Source: Pseudomonas mangiferae (GTDB lineage: Bacteria > Pseudomonadota > Gammaproteobacteria > Pseudomonadales > Pseudomonadaceae). Taken from it: a stretch of 64,000 nt of DNA. The notes under the pieces were generated by a model. It saw only the letters and a list, made by a program, of their open reading frames with translations, searched no databases and had not been told where the DNA came from. Position 1 is the first letter of the stretch. Each line of letters begins with the position of its first letter. Where the stretch lies: assembly GCF_007109405.1 (NCBI RefSeq), contig NZ_VJOY01000014.1, forward strand, positions 1 through 64,000. The letters run 5' to 3'. Both the position numbers and the translations under genes were made by a program. Shown piece by piece: positions 51,750 through 63,262 of the stretch.

Positions 51750-54700
51750 TGGACATTTCCCGCGTCTTCATCCTGCGTCCGGTCGCCACCACCCTGACCA
51801 TGGTGGCGATCCTCCTGGCCGGCCTGATCGCCTACCGGCTGCTGCCGGTGGCGGCGCTGCCCCAGGTGGACTACCCGACCATCCGGGTCATGACCCTCTA
51901 CCCGGGGGCCAGCCCGGACGTCATGACCAGCGCGGTGACGGCGCCCCTGGAGCGCCAGTTCGGGCAGATGCCCGGGCTGCAGCAGATGTCCTCGTCCAGT
52001 TCCGGCGGCGCTTCGGTGATCACCCTGCGCTTCAGCCTGGAGATCAAGCTGGACGTGGCCGAGCAGGAAGTGCAGGCGGCCATCAACGCCGCCACCAACC
52101 TGCTGCCCAACGACCTGCCGGCGCCGCCGGTGTACAACAAGGTCAACCCGGCCGATACTCCGGTGCTGACCCTGGCGGTGACCTCCTCGACGCTGCCGCT
52201 GCCGGAGTTGCACGACCTCACCGACACCCGCATGGCCCAGAAGCTCTCGCAGATTTCCGGGGTGGGCATGGTCAGCATCGCCGGCGGCCAGCGCCCGGCG
52301 GTGCGCATCCAGGCCGACCCGGAGGCCCTGGCGGCGTACGGCCTGTCCCTGGCCGACGTGCGCTCCCTGATCACCGCGGCCAACGTCAACCAGCCCAAGG
52401 GCAACTTCGACGGCCCGACCCGGGTGTCGATGCTGGACGCCAATGACCAGTTGAAGACCCCGGCGGAATACGCCGAGCTGATCCTCGCCTACCGCAACGG
52501 CTCGGCCCTGCGCCTGAAGGACGTCGCCCACATCGTCGCGGGCGCCGAGAACGAGCGCCTGGCGGCCTGGGCCGATCGCGCCGGGGCGGTCCTGCTGAAC
52601 GTCCAGCGCCAGCCCGGCGCCAACGTCATCGAGGTGGTGGAGCGGGTCCAGGCGTTGCTGCCGCAGCTGCGCGCCAGCCTGCCGGCGGGGCTGGAGGTGA
52701 CGGTGCTCACCGACCGTACCCAGACCATCCGCGCGGCGGTCACCGACGTGCAGCACGAGCTGTTCCTCGCGGTGGCGCTGGTAGTGATGGTCACCTTCAT
52801 CTTCCTGCGCAAGCTCTCCGCCACCCTGATCCCGTCCATCGCCGTACCGCTGTCGCTGATCGGCACCTTCGGCGTGATGTACCTGGCCGGCTTCTCCCTG
52901 AACAACCTGACCCTGATGGCCCTGACCATCGCCACCGGCTTCGTGGTGGACGATGCCATCGTCATGCTGGAGAACATCGCCCGCCACCTGGAGGAGGGCG
53001 ATACGCCCCTGCAGGCGGCCCTCAAGGGCGCCCGGCAGATCGGCTTCACCCTGATCTCCCTGACCTTCTCCCTGATCGCCGTGCTGATCCCGCTGCTGTT
53101 CATGCAGGACGTGGTGGGCCGGCTGTTCCGCGAGTTCGCCATCACCCTGGCGGTGGCGATCCTGATTTCCCTGGTGGTGTCCCTGACCCTCACGCCGATG
53201 ATGTGCGCACGCCTGCTGCGCCCGGAGACCGCCCGGGAGCACCAGCCGCTGTGGCTGGAGCGGCTGGTGGAGGGCTATGGCCGCTGGCTGGAGTGGGTGC
53301 TGCGGCACCAGCCGTTCACCCTGCTGGTGGCGCTGGCCACCCTAGGCCTCACGGTGTTGCTCTACCTGGTGGTGCCCAAGGGCTTCTTCCCGGTGCAGGA
53401 CACCGGCACCATCCAGGGCATCTCCGAGGCGCCGCAGTCGGTGTCCTTCGCCGCCATGAGCGAGCGCCAGCAGAGCCTCGCCTCGGTGATCCTCGCCGAC
53501 CCGGCAGTGGCCAGCCTGACCTCCTACATCGGCGTGGACGGCGACAACGTCACCCTCAACAGCGGACGCCTGCTGATCAACCTCAAGCCCCACGGCGAGC
53601 GCGACGCCAGCGCCGCCGAGGTGATCGAGCGGCTGCGACCCGAACTGGCGCGGCTGCCGGGCATCCGCCTGTACCTGCAGCCGGTGCAGGACCTGACCAT
53701 CGAGGACCGGATCAGCCGCACCCAGTACCAGTTCACCATGGAGTCGCCGGACTCGGCGCTGCTGGACAGCTGGACGCCGAAGCTGGTGGAGGCGCTGCGC
53801 CAGCACCCCGAGCTCACCGACGTCAACAGCGACCTGCAGAGCCAGGGCCTGCAGACCTTCCTGGAGATCGACCGGGATGCCGCTTCGCGCCTGGGGGTCA
53901 GCGTGTCTGCCCTCACCGACGCGCTGTACGACGCCTTCGGCCAGCGGCAGATCTCCACCATCTTCACCCAGGCCAGCCAGTACCGGGTGGTGCTGGAGGC
54001 CCAGGCCGGCAGCCGCCTCGGGCCCCAGGCCCTGGAGCAGCTCTACGTACCCGGCGGCGACGGCAAGCAGGTGCGCCTGTCGAGCCTGGCCCGCATCGAG
54101 GAGCGTCCGGCGCAGCTGCTGATCAACCACGTCGGCCAGTTCCCGGCGGTGACCCTGTCGTTCAACCTCAGCCCCGGCGTGTCCCTCGGCCAGGCGGTGG
54201 AGATCATCGAGCAGGCACAGCGCGACATCGGCCTGCCCGAAGGCGTCCAGACCCGCTTCCAGGGCGCCGCCGAGGCGTTCCGCGCTTCCCTGGCCAGCAC
54301 CCTCTGGCTGGTGCTGGCGGCGGTGGTCACCATGTACATCGTGCTGGGGGTGCTCTACGAGAGCTACGTGCACCCGGTGACCATCCTCTCCACGCTGCCC
54401 TCGGCGGCGGTGGGGGCGTTGCTGGCGCTGTTGCTGTCGGGCAACGACCTGGGGCTGATCGCCATCATCGGCATCATCCTGCTGATCGGCATCGTCAAGA
54501 AGAACGCGATCATGATGATCGACTTCGCCCTGGAGGCGGAGCGGGGCCAGGGCATGAGCCCGCGGGACGCGATCTACCGCGCCGCGCTGCTGCGCTTCCG
54601 GCCGATCCTGATGACCACCCTGGCGGCGCTGTTCGGCGCCGTGCCGCTGATGTTCGCCAGCGGCTCCGGCGCCGAACTGCGCCAGCCCCTGGGCCTGGTG

Positions 54701-54823
54701 ATGGTGGGCGGGCTGCTGGTCAGCCAGCTGCTGACGCTGTTCACCACCCCGGTGATCTACCTGGCCTTCGACCGCCTGGCCACCCGCTGGCGCCGTCACC
54801 GGCCGCTGGACGTGCCGGCATGA
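51749..54823 (+). CDS. muxB: RND efflux transporter MuxB
   Basis: The 1024-residue inner-membrane pump has the standard 12-helix RND layout, with proton-relay acids in TM4 ([23 protein letters not shown]) and [28 protein letters not shown] in TM11. MuxABC-OpmB of P. aeruginosa exports novobiocin, aztreonam, macrolides and tetracycline, and works with MuxB and MuxC together. ATG 51749 overlaps the muxA stop (TGATG). Confidence 0.96.
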   Translation: MDISRVFILRPVATTLTMVAILLAGLIAYRLLPVAALPQVDYPTIRVMTLYPGASPDVMTSAVTAPLERQFGQMPGLQQMSSSSSGGASVITLRFSLEIKLDVAEQEVQAAINAATNLLPNDLPAPPVYNKVNPADTPVLTLAVTSSTLPLPELHDLTDTRMAQKLSQISGVGMVSIAGGQRPAVRIQADPEALAAYGLSLADVRSLITAANVNQPKGNFDGPTRVSMLDANDQLKTPAEYAELILAYRNGSALRLKDVAHIVAGAENERLAAWADRAGAVLLNVQRQPGANVIEVVERVQALLPQLRASLPAGLEVTVLTDRTQTIRAAVTDVQHELFLAVALVVMVTFIFLRKLSATLIPSIAVPLSLIGTFGVMYLAGFSLNNLTLMALTIATGFVVDDAIVMLENIARHLEEGDTPLQAALKGARQIGFTLISLTFSLIAVLIPLLFMQDVVGRLFREFAITLAVAILISLVVSLTLTPMMCARLLRPETAREHQPLWLERLVEGYGRWLEWVLRHQPFTLLVALATLGLTVLLYLVVPKGFFPVQDTGTIQGISEAPQSVSFAAMSERQQSLASVILADPAVASLTSYIGVDGDNVTLNSGRLLINLKPHGERDASAAEVIERLRPELARLPGIRLYLQPVQDLTIEDRISRTQYQFTMESPDSALLDSWTPKLVEALRQHPELTDVNSDLQSQGLQTFLEIDRDAASRLGVSVSALTDALYDAFGQRQISTIFTQASQYRVVLEAQAGSRLGPQALEQLYVPGGDGKQVRLSSLARIEERPAQLLINHVGQFPAVTLSFNLSPGVSLGQAVEIIEQAQRDIGLPEGVQTRFQGAAEAFRASLASTLWLVLAAVVTMYIVLGVLYESYVHPVTILSTLPSAAVGALLALLLSGNDLGLIAIIGIILLIGIVKKNAIMMIDFALEAERGQGMSPRDAIYRAALLRFRPILMTTLAALFGAVPLMFASGSGAELRQPLGLVMVGGLLVSQLLTLFTTPVIYLAFDRLATRWRRHRPLDVPA

Positions 54824-54857
54824 CCCGGCGCCCCGTATCCCTCCCGGAGCGCCGGCG

Positions 54858-57800
54858 GTGAACCTGTCCGCGCCGTTCATCGCGCGTCCGGTGGCCACCC
54901 TGCTGATGAGCCTGGCGATCCTCCTGCTGGGCACCATGAGCTTCCGGCTGATGCCGGTGGCGCCGCTGCCGGAGATGGATTTCCCCACCATCACCATCCA
55001 GGCCAGCCTGCCCGGCGCCAGCCCCGAAGTGATGGCTGCCACCGTCGCCACGCCCCTGGAGCGGGCCCTGGGCAGCATCGCCGGGATCAGCCAGATGACC
55101 AGCCGCACCAGCCAGGGCTCGACGCGGATCATCGTGCAGTTCGACCTGGACCGGGAGATCAACGGCGCCGCCCGGGACGTGCAGGCGGCCATCAACGCCT
55201 CGCGCAACCTGCTGCCCAGCGGCATGCGCAGCATGCCCACCTACAAGAAGGTCAACCCGTCCCAGGCGCCGATCATGGTGCTGTCCCTGACCTCCTCGGT
55301 GCTGGACAAGAGCCAGCTGTACGACCTGGCTTCCACCATCGTGGCGCAGAAGCTGTCCCAGGTGAGTGGCGTCGGCGAGGTGCAGATCGGCGGCAGCTCG
55401 CTGCCGGCGGTGCGGGTCGAGCTGCGGCCCAAGCAGCTGGAGCAGTACGGCATCACCCTGGACGAGGTGCGCACGACGATTTCCCAAAGCAACCAGCGCC
55501 GGCCCAAGGGCTTCGTCGAGGATGCCCAGCGGCAGTGGCAGGTGCAGGCCAACGACCAGTTGCGCAAGGCTGCCGACTACGAGCCGCTGATCATCCGTTA
55601 CCAGGACGGCGCGGCGGTGCGCCTGCAGGACGTGGCCAAGGTCCGCGACAGCGTCGAGGACCGCTACAACAGCGGCTTCTTCAACGATGAGGCGGCGGTG
55701 CTGCTGGTGGTCAACCGCCAGGCCGGCGCCAACATCATCGAGACCACCCAGGGTATCCGCGCCCAGCTGCCGTCGCTGCGCGCGGTGCTGCCGGGCAGCG
55801 CCGAGCTGGACGTGGCCATGGACCGCTCGCCGGTGATCCGCGCCACCCTCCACGAGGCCGAGCGGACCCTGCTGATCGCCGTGGGGCTGGTGATCGTGCT
55901 GGTGTTCCTGTTCCTCGGCAGCCTGCGCAGTTCGATGATCCCGGCCCTGGCGGTACCCATCTCCCTGGTGGGCAGCTTCGCCGTGATGTACCTCTTCGGC
56001 TTCTCCCTCAACGTGCTCTCGCTGATGGCGCTGATCCTCGCCGCCGGCCTGGTGGTGGACGACGCCATCGTGGTGCTGGAGAACATCGCCCGCCACATCG
56101 ACGACGGCGAGACGCCCCTGCGCGCCGCCTACAAGGGCACCCGCGAGGTGGGCTTCACCCTGCTGTCCATGAACCTCTCGCTGGTGGTGGTGTTCGTTTC
56201 GATCCTGTTCATGGGCGGTATCGTCAGCCAGCTGTTCCGCGAGTTCGCCATCACCCTGGCGGCGGCGATCCTGGTGTCGCTGCTGATCTCCCTGACCCTC
56301 ACACCGATGCTCTGCGCCCGCTGGCTGAAGCCCCACGGGCCGCGGGAGAACCGCCTGCAACGCTGGAGCCACCGTATCCACGGGCGGCTGGTGGCGGTCT
56401 ACGACCGCGGCCTGGGCTGGGCGCTGCGCCACCCGCGCATCACCCTGGCCAGCCTGATCGCCACCATCGTGCTGAACGTCGCGCTGTACATCCTGGTGCC
56501 AAAGACCTTCCTGCCGGCCCAGGACACCGGGCAACTGATGGGTTTCATCCGCGGCGACGACGGCCTGTCGTTCCAGGTGATGCAGCCGAAGATGGAAGTG
56601 TTCCGCCGCGCGGTGCTGGCCGACCCGGCGGTGGCCAGCGTGGCGGGCTTCATCGGCGGCAACGGCGGCATCAACAACGCCTTCATGATCGTCCGCCTGA
56701 AGAACATGGCCGAGCGCCAGGCCTCGGCCCAGCAGGTGCTGGAGCGTATCCGCGCCAACATGCCCCAGGTGCCCGGCGGCCAGCTGTTCCTGATGGCCGA
56801 CCAGGACCTGATGTTCGGCGGGCGCGAGCAGCGCAGCTCGCAGTACGAATACACCCTGCTGGCCGGCGACCTGGCCGACCTGCGCACCTGGCTGCCCAAG
56901 CTGACCCAGGCCCTCAAGACCCTGCCGGAACTCACCGCCATCGACGCCAACGAAGGCGGCGGCGCCCAGCAGGTCAGCCTGAAGATCGACCGCGACGCCG
57001 CCCGCCGCCTGGGGGTGGAGATGAGCACGGTGACCACCCTGCTGAACAACGCCTTCAGCCAGCGGCAGATCTCTACCATCTACGAGAGCCTCAACCAGTA
57101 CCAGGTGGTGATGGAGGTGGACCCGGCCTTCGCCCAGAACCCGGAGGTGCTGGACCAGGTGCAGGTGATCACCGGCGACGGCAAGCGCGTGCCCCTCTCG
57201 GCCTTCTCCCACTACGAGCGCAGCCTGCAGGAGGACCGGGTCAGCCACGACGGGCTGTTCGCCTCGGAAAGCATTTCCTTCGACCTGGCCCCCGGGGTCA
57301 GCCTCGACCAGGCGACCCGCGCCATCGACCGGGCGGTGGCCGGCATCGGCATGCCCACCGAGGTGCAGGGGCGCATGGGGGGCAGCGGCGACATGTTCCA
57401 GTCCACCCAGAAGAGCCAGCCGTGGATGATCCTGGCGGCCCTGGTGATGGTCTACATCGTCCTCGGCATCCTCTACGAGAGCTACATCCACCCCCTGACC
57501 ATCCTTTCGACGCTACCGTCGGCCGGGGTCGGCGCGCTGCTGGCGATCCTCCTCACCGGCCAGCAGTTCAGCCTGATCTCGCTGCTGGGGCTGTTCCTGC
57601 TGATCGGCATCGTCAAGAAGAACGCGATCCTGATGATCGACCTGGCGCTGCAACTGGAGCGCCACGATGGACTATCGCCGGAGGAATCGATTCGCCAGGC
57701 CTGCCTGCTACGCTTCCGGCCGATCCTGATGACCACCCTGGCGGCGATCCTCGGTGCGCTGCCGCTGCTGGTGGGCGGCGCCGAGGGTGCGGAGATGCGC

Positions 57801-57959
57801 CAGCCTCTGGGCCTGAGCATCGTCGGCGGGCTGATCCTCAGCCAGATGCTGACCCTCTACACCACGCCGGTGGTCTACCTGTACCTGGATCGCCTGCGCC
57901 ATCGCGTCAACCGCTGGCGGGGCGTGCGCACCGACGCCGCCCTGGAAGCCCCGCTATGA
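54858..57959 (+). CDS. muxC: RND efflux transporter MuxC
   Basis: The 1033-residue pump is a paralogue of MuxB: TM4 acids in LAAGLVVDDAIVVLENIARHIDDGETP, porter domains with SQRQISTIYESLNQYQVVMEV, and a C-terminal [22 protein letters not shown]. It starts with GTG 54858, 34 bases after muxB, after CCGGAGCG. Both RND subunits are needed in P. aeruginosa, probably as a heterotrimer. The stop overlaps the opmB ATG candidate. Confidence 0.96.
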   Translation: MNLSAPFIARPVATLLMSLAILLLGTMSFRLMPVAPLPEMDFPTITIQASLPGASPEVMAATVATPLERALGSIAGISQMTSRTSQGSTRIIVQFDLDREINGAARDVQAAINASRNLLPSGMRSMPTYKKVNPSQAPIMVLSLTSSVLDKSQLYDLASTIVAQKLSQVSGVGEVQIGGSSLPAVRVELRPKQLEQYGITLDEVRTTISQSNQRRPKGFVEDAQRQWQVQANDQLRKAADYEPLIIRYQDGAAVRLQDVAKVRDSVEDRYNSGFFNDEAAVLLVVNRQAGANIIETTQGIRAQLPSLRAVLPGSAELDVAMDRSPVIRATLHEAERTLLIAVGLVIVLVFLFLGSLRSSMIPALAVPISLVGSFAVMYLFGFSLNVLSLMALILAAGLVVDDAIVVLENIARHIDDGETPLRAAYKGTREVGFTLLSMNLSLVVVFVSILFMGGIVSQLFREFAITLAAAILVSLLISLTLTPMLCARWLKPHGPRENRLQRWSHRIHGRLVAVYDRGLGWALRHPRITLASLIATIVLNVALYILVPKTFLPAQDTGQLMGFIRGDDGLSFQVMQPKMEVFRRAVLADPAVASVAGFIGGNGGINNAFMIVRLKNMAERQASAQQVLERIRANMPQVPGGQLFLMADQDLMFGGREQRSSQYEYTLLAGDLADLRTWLPKLTQALKTLPELTAIDANEGGGAQQVSLKIDRDAARRLGVEMSTVTTLLNNAFSQRQISTIYESLNQYQVVMEVDPAFAQNPEVLDQVQVITGDGKRVPLSAFSHYERSLQEDRVSHDGLFASESISFDLAPGVSLDQATRAIDRAVAGIGMPTEVQGRMGGSGDMFQSTQKSQPWMILAALVMVYIVLGILYESYIHPLTILSTLPSAGVGALLAILLTGQQFSLISLLGLFLLIGIVKKNAILMIDLALQLERHDGLSPEESIRQACLLRFRPILMTTLAAILGALPLLVGGAEGAEMRQPLGLSIVGGLILSQMLTLYTTPVVYLYLDRLRHRVNRWRGVRTDAALEAPL

Positions 57960-57988
57960 GCCCGTTCACTCCCGTGCCTGGAGACACC

Positions 57989-59524
57989 GTGTCGAAACCC
58001 GCTGCGGACCGCCGCTTCGCCCCTTTCCACCGCACCGCCGGGGCGTCCCGCGCCTGGCGGCCGTTGTTGCTGGCCGCGGCGGTGGCGCTGTCCGCCTGCA
58101 CCGTGGGGCCTGACTACCAGCGGCCCACCAGCGCGCCGGCGGTGGTGTTCAAGGCGGCCGAGGGCTGGAAGACCGCCGACCCGGCCGACGTGCTGTCCCG
58201 GGGCGACTGGTGGCGGCTGTACGGCGACCCGGTGCTGGACGACCTGGTGGCCCGGCTGAACGCCAACAACCAGAACCTGGCCGCCGCCGAGGCCCAGTAC
58301 CGCCAGGCCCGGGCCCTGGTGGGCGGCGCCCGTGCGGCATTCTTCCCCACGCTGGGCGCCAATGCCGGGGTGACCCGCTCCGGGCAGAACGGCAGCGGTG
58401 GCAGCGGCGGCAGTCTCGGTAACGACGGGCTCTACGCGGGCGGCGGCTCCAGCGTCTCCAAGAGCTACGACGCGAACCTTTCGGTGAGCTGGGAGCTGGA
58501 CCTGTGGGGCAAGCTGCGCCGGCAACTGGAGTCCGACCGCGCCGGCATGCAGGCGAGCGCCGCCGACCTGGCCGCCACCCGCCTGAGCCTGCAATCGGAA
58601 CTGGTGCAGGATTACCTGCAACTGCGGGTGCTGGACGCCCAGAAACGCCTGCTGGTCTCCACCATGGACGCCTACGGCAAGGCCTTGCGCCTGACCGAGA
58701 ACCAATACCGTGCGGGCATCGTGCCCAAGTCCGACGTGGCCCAGGCGCGCACCCAACTGAAAAGCACCGAGGCGCAGTCCATTGACCTGGACTACCAGCG
58801 CGCCCAACTGGAGCACGCCATCGCCGTGCTCATGGGGGTGGCGCCGTCCAGCTTCCAGCTGGCCGCCGAGGAGCGGGTGCCGGAGCCGCCCGGGGTGCCC
58901 GCCGGCGTGCCCAGCGTGCTGCTGGAGCGGCGACCGGACATCGCCGCGGCCGAGCGGCGGGTGATGGGCGCCAACGCCAGCATCGGCGTGGCGGAGGCAG
59001 CCTACTACCCGGACCTGACCCTCTCGGCCAGCGGCGGCTACCGCAGCGGCAGCTTCAACGACTGGATCAGTGCGCCGAACCGCTTCTGGTCCATCGGCCC
59101 GGCCTTCGCCATGACCCTGTTCGACGGCGGCCTGATCCGCTCCCGGGTGGAGCAGGCCGAGGCCAGCTACGACCAGACCGTGGCCACCTACCGGCAGGCC
59201 GTGCTGGACGGGTTCCGCGAGGTGGAGGACTACCTGGTGCAGCTGTCGGTGTTCGAGCGCGAGCGCCAGGTCCAGCAGGAAGCCCTGGACGCTGCCCGGG
59301 AGTCCTTGCGGCTGATCGAGAACCAGTACAAGGCCGGCACCGTGGACTACAACAGCGTGGTGTCGTTGCAGACCAACACCCTCAACAGCGAGCGTACCTT
59401 GCTGACCCTGGACGGCAATCGCCTCACCGCCAGCGTCAAGCTGATCGCCGCCCTGGGTGGGGGCTGGCGCCCGGAAGAGCTGGAGCGCCCGGTGCTGCGC
59501 CAGGCGCCCGACGAACGCCAATGA
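57989..59524 (+). CDS. opmB: Outer-membrane efflux channel lipoprotein OpmB
   Basis: I favour GTG 57989 because GGAGACACC lies right before it; an ATG at 57956 overlapping the muxC stop (ATGA) is an alternative and adds 11 residues. The 511-residue product has a lipobox LSAC with Cys37, then the TolC-like fold: GARAAFFPTLGANAG, RAGIVPKSDVAQARTQLKST in the first helical repeat and the matching YKAGTVDYNSVVSLQTNTLNSER in the second. It is the outer-membrane exit of the Mux pump. A terminator follows immediately. Confidence 0.95.
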   Translation: MSKPAADRRFAPFHRTAGASRAWRPLLLAAAVALSACTVGPDYQRPTSAPAVVFKAAEGWKTADPADVLSRGDWWRLYGDPVLDDLVARLNANNQNLAAAEAQYRQARALVGGARAAFFPTLGANAGVTRSGQNGSGGSGGSLGNDGLYAGGGSSVSKSYDANLSVSWELDLWGKLRRQLESDRAGMQASAADLAATRLSLQSELVQDYLQLRVLDAQKRLLVSTMDAYGKALRLTENQYRAGIVPKSDVAQARTQLKSTEAQSIDLDYQRAQLEHAIAVLMGVAPSSFQLAAEERVPEPPGVPAGVPSVLLERRPDIAAAERRVMGANASIGVAEAAYYPDLTLSASGGYRSGSFNDWISAPNRFWSIGPAFAMTLFDGGLIRSRVEQAEASYDQTVATYRQAVLDGFREVEDYLVQLSVFERERQVQQEALDAARESLRLIENQYKAGTVDYNSVVSLQTNTLNSERTLLTLDGNRLTASVKLIAALGGGWRPEELERPVLRQAPDERQ

Positions 59525-59526
59525 TG

Positions 59527-59554
59527 AAAAAGGGCCGCTCAGCGGCCCTTTTTT
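59527..59554. terminator. Bidirectional rho-independent terminator after opmB
   Basis: GGGCCGCT and AGCGGCCC form an 8-base stem around a C, with A5 before and T6 after. It separates opmB from the convergent TRAP binding-protein gene. Confidence 0.92.
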
Positions 59555-59582
59555 CATTGCGTGGCGAGTGCGCCGGGGCGAC

Positions 59583-60584
59583 TCACTTCTTGCGGTTGAC
59601 GATTTCCGCGGCCTTGAGGATGTCCTCGCCGATGTTCGGCTCGAACTGCTTCCACACCGGGCGCATGGCCTCGCGCCAGGCCTGGCGTTCCTCGGCGCTG
59701 AGGCTGACCACCTGGGTCTTGCCGGTGGCGACGATCCGCTCGCGGTCGGCGCGGTTCTGCTCCTCGGCCGCGTGGTTCACCGCGAAGGTCACCTCGTCGA
59801 TGATGGCTTCCAGCTGGGTGCGGGTGGCGTGGGGGATGCTGTACCAGAAGCGCGGGTTGCTCACCAGCATGTAGTCCAGGGCCCCGTGGTTAGACTCGGT
59901 GATCACCGGCTGCACGGTGTAGAGCTTCTGGCTGTAGAGGTTCGACCAGGTGTTCTCGCTGGCCTGGACCTTGCCACTCTGCAAGGCGGCCAAGGTCTCG
60001 GCGAAGGGAATCTTCGCCGAAGTGGCGCCAATTCGGGCGAATTGCGCCTCGATCACGTCGGACGGCTGGATGCGGAACGCCAGGCCGGCGGCGTCCTTCG
60101 GCGTGCGCAGGGCGCGGGGACCGGAGAACTGGCGCATGCCGTTGTGCCAGTAGGCCAGGCCGACGATATCGTTGCTTTCCATGCTGCGCAGCAGCTGGCG
60201 GCCCTTGGCCCGCTTCTGGAAGCGATTGACGGCGTCCAGGTCATCGAACAGGAACGGCAGGTCGAACACCTGCAGCTGCTTGGTGTACTGCTCGAACTTG
60301 GCCAGGGACGGCGCCAGCAACTGCACCTCGTTCTTGCGCAGCGCCTCCAGCTCGTCGGCGTCGCCGAACAGGCTGGAGTTGGGGTGGACTTCCACCTGCA
60401 CCTGGCCACCGAGGCGCTGCTCCACCAGTTTCTTGAACAGCAGCGCACCCTGGCCCTTGGGCGTGTCGTCGGCGACGACGTGGGAAAACTTGATCACGAT
60501 GGGAGCGGTCGCGTCGGCCGCCGACAGCGAGGTCGACGCCAGTGCCAGGACGCAGGAGGCGACCGCGATGAAAGTCTTGAACAT
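59583..60584 (-). CDS. TRAP transporter periplasmic binding protein (DctP family), orphan
   Basis: The 333-residue product starts at ATG 60582-60584 after AAAGGA. It has a signal peptide (about 1-24, ending LSAA) and the DctP fold: IKFSHVVADDTPKGQGALLFKKLVEQRLGG, FDLPFLFDD (about 113), GLAFRIQPSDV with the Arg that binds the carboxylate, and ENTWSNLYSQKLYTVQP. It probably binds C4-dicarboxylates or a related acid. No DctQ/DctM permease genes are beside it: opmB faces it on one side and a long non-coding stretch lies on the other. Confidence 0.9.
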   Translation of the reverse strand: MFKTFIAVASCVLALASTSLSAADATAPIVIKFSHVVADDTPKGQGALLFKKLVEQRLGGQVQVEVHPNSSLFGDADELEALRKNEVQLLAPSLAKFEQYTKQLQVFDLPFLFDDLDAVNRFQKRAKGRQLLRSMESNDIVGLAYWHNGMRQFSGPRALRTPKDAAGLAFRIQPSDVIEAQFARIGATSAKIPFAETLAALQSGKVQASENTWSNLYSQKLYTVQPVITESNHGALDYMLVSNPRFWYSIPHATRTQLEAIIDEVTFAVNHAAEEQNRADRERIVATGKTQVVSLSAEERQAWREAMRPVWKQFEPNIGEDILKAAEIVNRKK

Positions 60585-61186
60585 GGACGATGTCCTTTCC
60601 TTTTGAACGATGAAGAGCCGCGCCTCGCGGTGCCATGCACGCGGGGCGACGATGCGGGTGCTCGATGAACGACGCCGGTGATCTGCCCGTCGAGGCGGCC
60701 CGGCAGCGGGGCGGCGATTATCCGCGAGCGGCGGGGACGACAGAACTAAAATCCGCACCTTTCTCGATACAAACGCGACATTCCGACCAATTACGGGCCC
60801 GCCCGCCCGCCAAATGACCTGCGGGCGGGTTCCGGTTCGCTGCCTGGGCGACGTGGTAATCCATCGAGTCGCCCGCAGAACCGACGCTCGGGAGTGGCCG
60901 ATCCGGGGCGGGGCGACAGCCGATAGTCTAGCGGTATCCGGGGCGCGGGCAGTGTCTGTCGCCTGGGACGTCTTCCACCGTTTCCCGAAGGATGACCGGG
61001 CATGCCCGCTCGGCGGGTCGACCCGGTAGTCGGAGCACTAGGTGGCTGCTCCCGGCATAAGCAAGGCTCCGTTAGGACCTGTATGGAGGCACTGGCGGCG
61101 CGATTGCGAACGATGGAGTGGCTCACGGCTGCAAACCGCCCGATCGCTTCATGGCCGACTTTGTCCGGGCAACCCGAGGCTCGCAC
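60585..61186. other. Non-coding stretch upstream of the TRAP binding-protein gene
   Basis: About 600 bases hold no gene I can support. The only strong structure is the hairpin listed separately at 60802-60829. The region is a boundary between backbone-type genes and the lower-GC LysR/aldo-keto reductase group to the right. Confidence 0.45.
60802..60829. terminator. 9-bp GC hairpin in the intergenic region
   Basis: CCCGCCCGC and GCGGGCGGG pair over 9 bases with a 10-base loop. No T run is present on either side. Confidence 0.4.
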
Positions 61187-62104
61187 CTAGGCGGTATCGA
61201 TTGTGTCGACGGACCAATTTCGGACCGCTTCCACGAACAGCGCCAAGGCGGCGGGCAGGTGGCGATTGGCCGGGTAATAAAGGCTCAGCCCGGCAAACGC
61301 CGGGCTCCACTCCGGCAGCAGTTGCACCAGCCGGCCTCTCTCGACGTGCTCGCTGACATGGTTCAGCGGAACCCACGCGATACCGAGGCCGGCCAACGCG
61401 GCTTCGATGGCCAGGAGTGGGTTGCCGCGCACCAGCGTCAACGGACCATCGATCTCGACATGTGCACTGGTTCCATGGCGAGTCAATTCCCATTCCAGGA
61501 GTGCGCCGTTCTCGAAGCGAAGGCGGATGCAGCGATGGTGCGCAAGCTCATGGGGCTCATGAGGAGTGCCGTACCGCTGTAGATAGTCCGGCGAGGCAAC
61601 GAAGGCGAGAACCATGTTCGGTTGAAACCGGACGGCGATCATATCTTTGGGAACGTCGTCGTGCAGGCGGACGCCGGCGTCCAGGCCATTTGCCACGATA
61701 TCGACGAAGCGCGGGTCCACCATGAGCTCGACCCGGATATCGGGGTAGCGCTCTAGAAAGTCCGGCAACACATGGCGCATCAGAGGAATCGCCCCCATGT
61801 CCGACGTGCTGATCCTGATCGTCCCCGATGGGCGGTTGCGCGCCGAGGCGGCTTCGTCCAGCGCCTGTTCCAGATCAGCCATAGCGGGGCGCACCCGGTG
61901 CAGCAGTTGCTCTCCCGCTGCCGTGAGCGCCACGGAGCGCGTCGTGCGGTTGAACAGGCGGACGGACAGCTTCGCTTCGAGGCTGCGCATGGCATGACTC
62001 AATGCAGACGGGGACATGCCGAGTACACGGGACGCGGCACGGAAACTCCGGTGTTCGGCAATAGCAATGAATGCGGTGAGCTCGGATAACCCAGCCTGCG
62101 CCAT
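61187..62104 (-). CDS. LysR-family transcriptional regulator, divergent from aldo/keto reductase B
   Basis: The 305-residue product (ATG 62102-62104) has a LysR winged helix (LSELTAFIAIAEHRSFRAASRVLGMSPSALSHAMRSLEAKLSVRLFNRTTRSVALT) and an effector domain (STSDMGAIPLMRHVLPDFLERYPDIRVEL ... GLGIAWVPLNHVSEHVERGRLVQLLPEW). It is divergent from the aldo/keto reductase gene at 62251 and probably its regulator. GC content is lower than in the backbone genes. Confidence 0.92.
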   Translation of the reverse strand: MAQAGLSELTAFIAIAEHRSFRAASRVLGMSPSALSHAMRSLEAKLSVRLFNRTTRSVALTAAGEQLLHRVRPAMADLEQALDEAASARNRPSGTIRISTSDMGAIPLMRHVLPDFLERYPDIRVELMVDPRFVDIVANGLDAGVRLHDDVPKDMIAVRFQPNMVLAFVASPDYLQRYGTPHEPHELAHHRCIRLRFENGALLEWELTRHGTSAHVEIDGPLTLVRGNPLLAIEAALAGLGIAWVPLNHVSEHVERGRLVQLLPEWSPAFAGLSLYYPANRHLPAALALFVEAVRNWSVDTIDTA

Positions 62105-62157
62105 TGGTGAAATTCCCTCAATAGGTCGTAAACCAGAAGCACGATTGTTGAGTTTGA

Positions 62158-63240
<1,083 letters not shown>

Positions 63241-63262
63241 TAGCGAGGTAGAAAGCGTACTC

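Noticed and set aside
54741..57491. Open frame of over 900 codons on the minus strand opposite muxB and muxC
   Set aside because: Composition (His/Gln/Val/Gly runs) is that of an antisense shadow. The plus-strand genes have full RND motifs.
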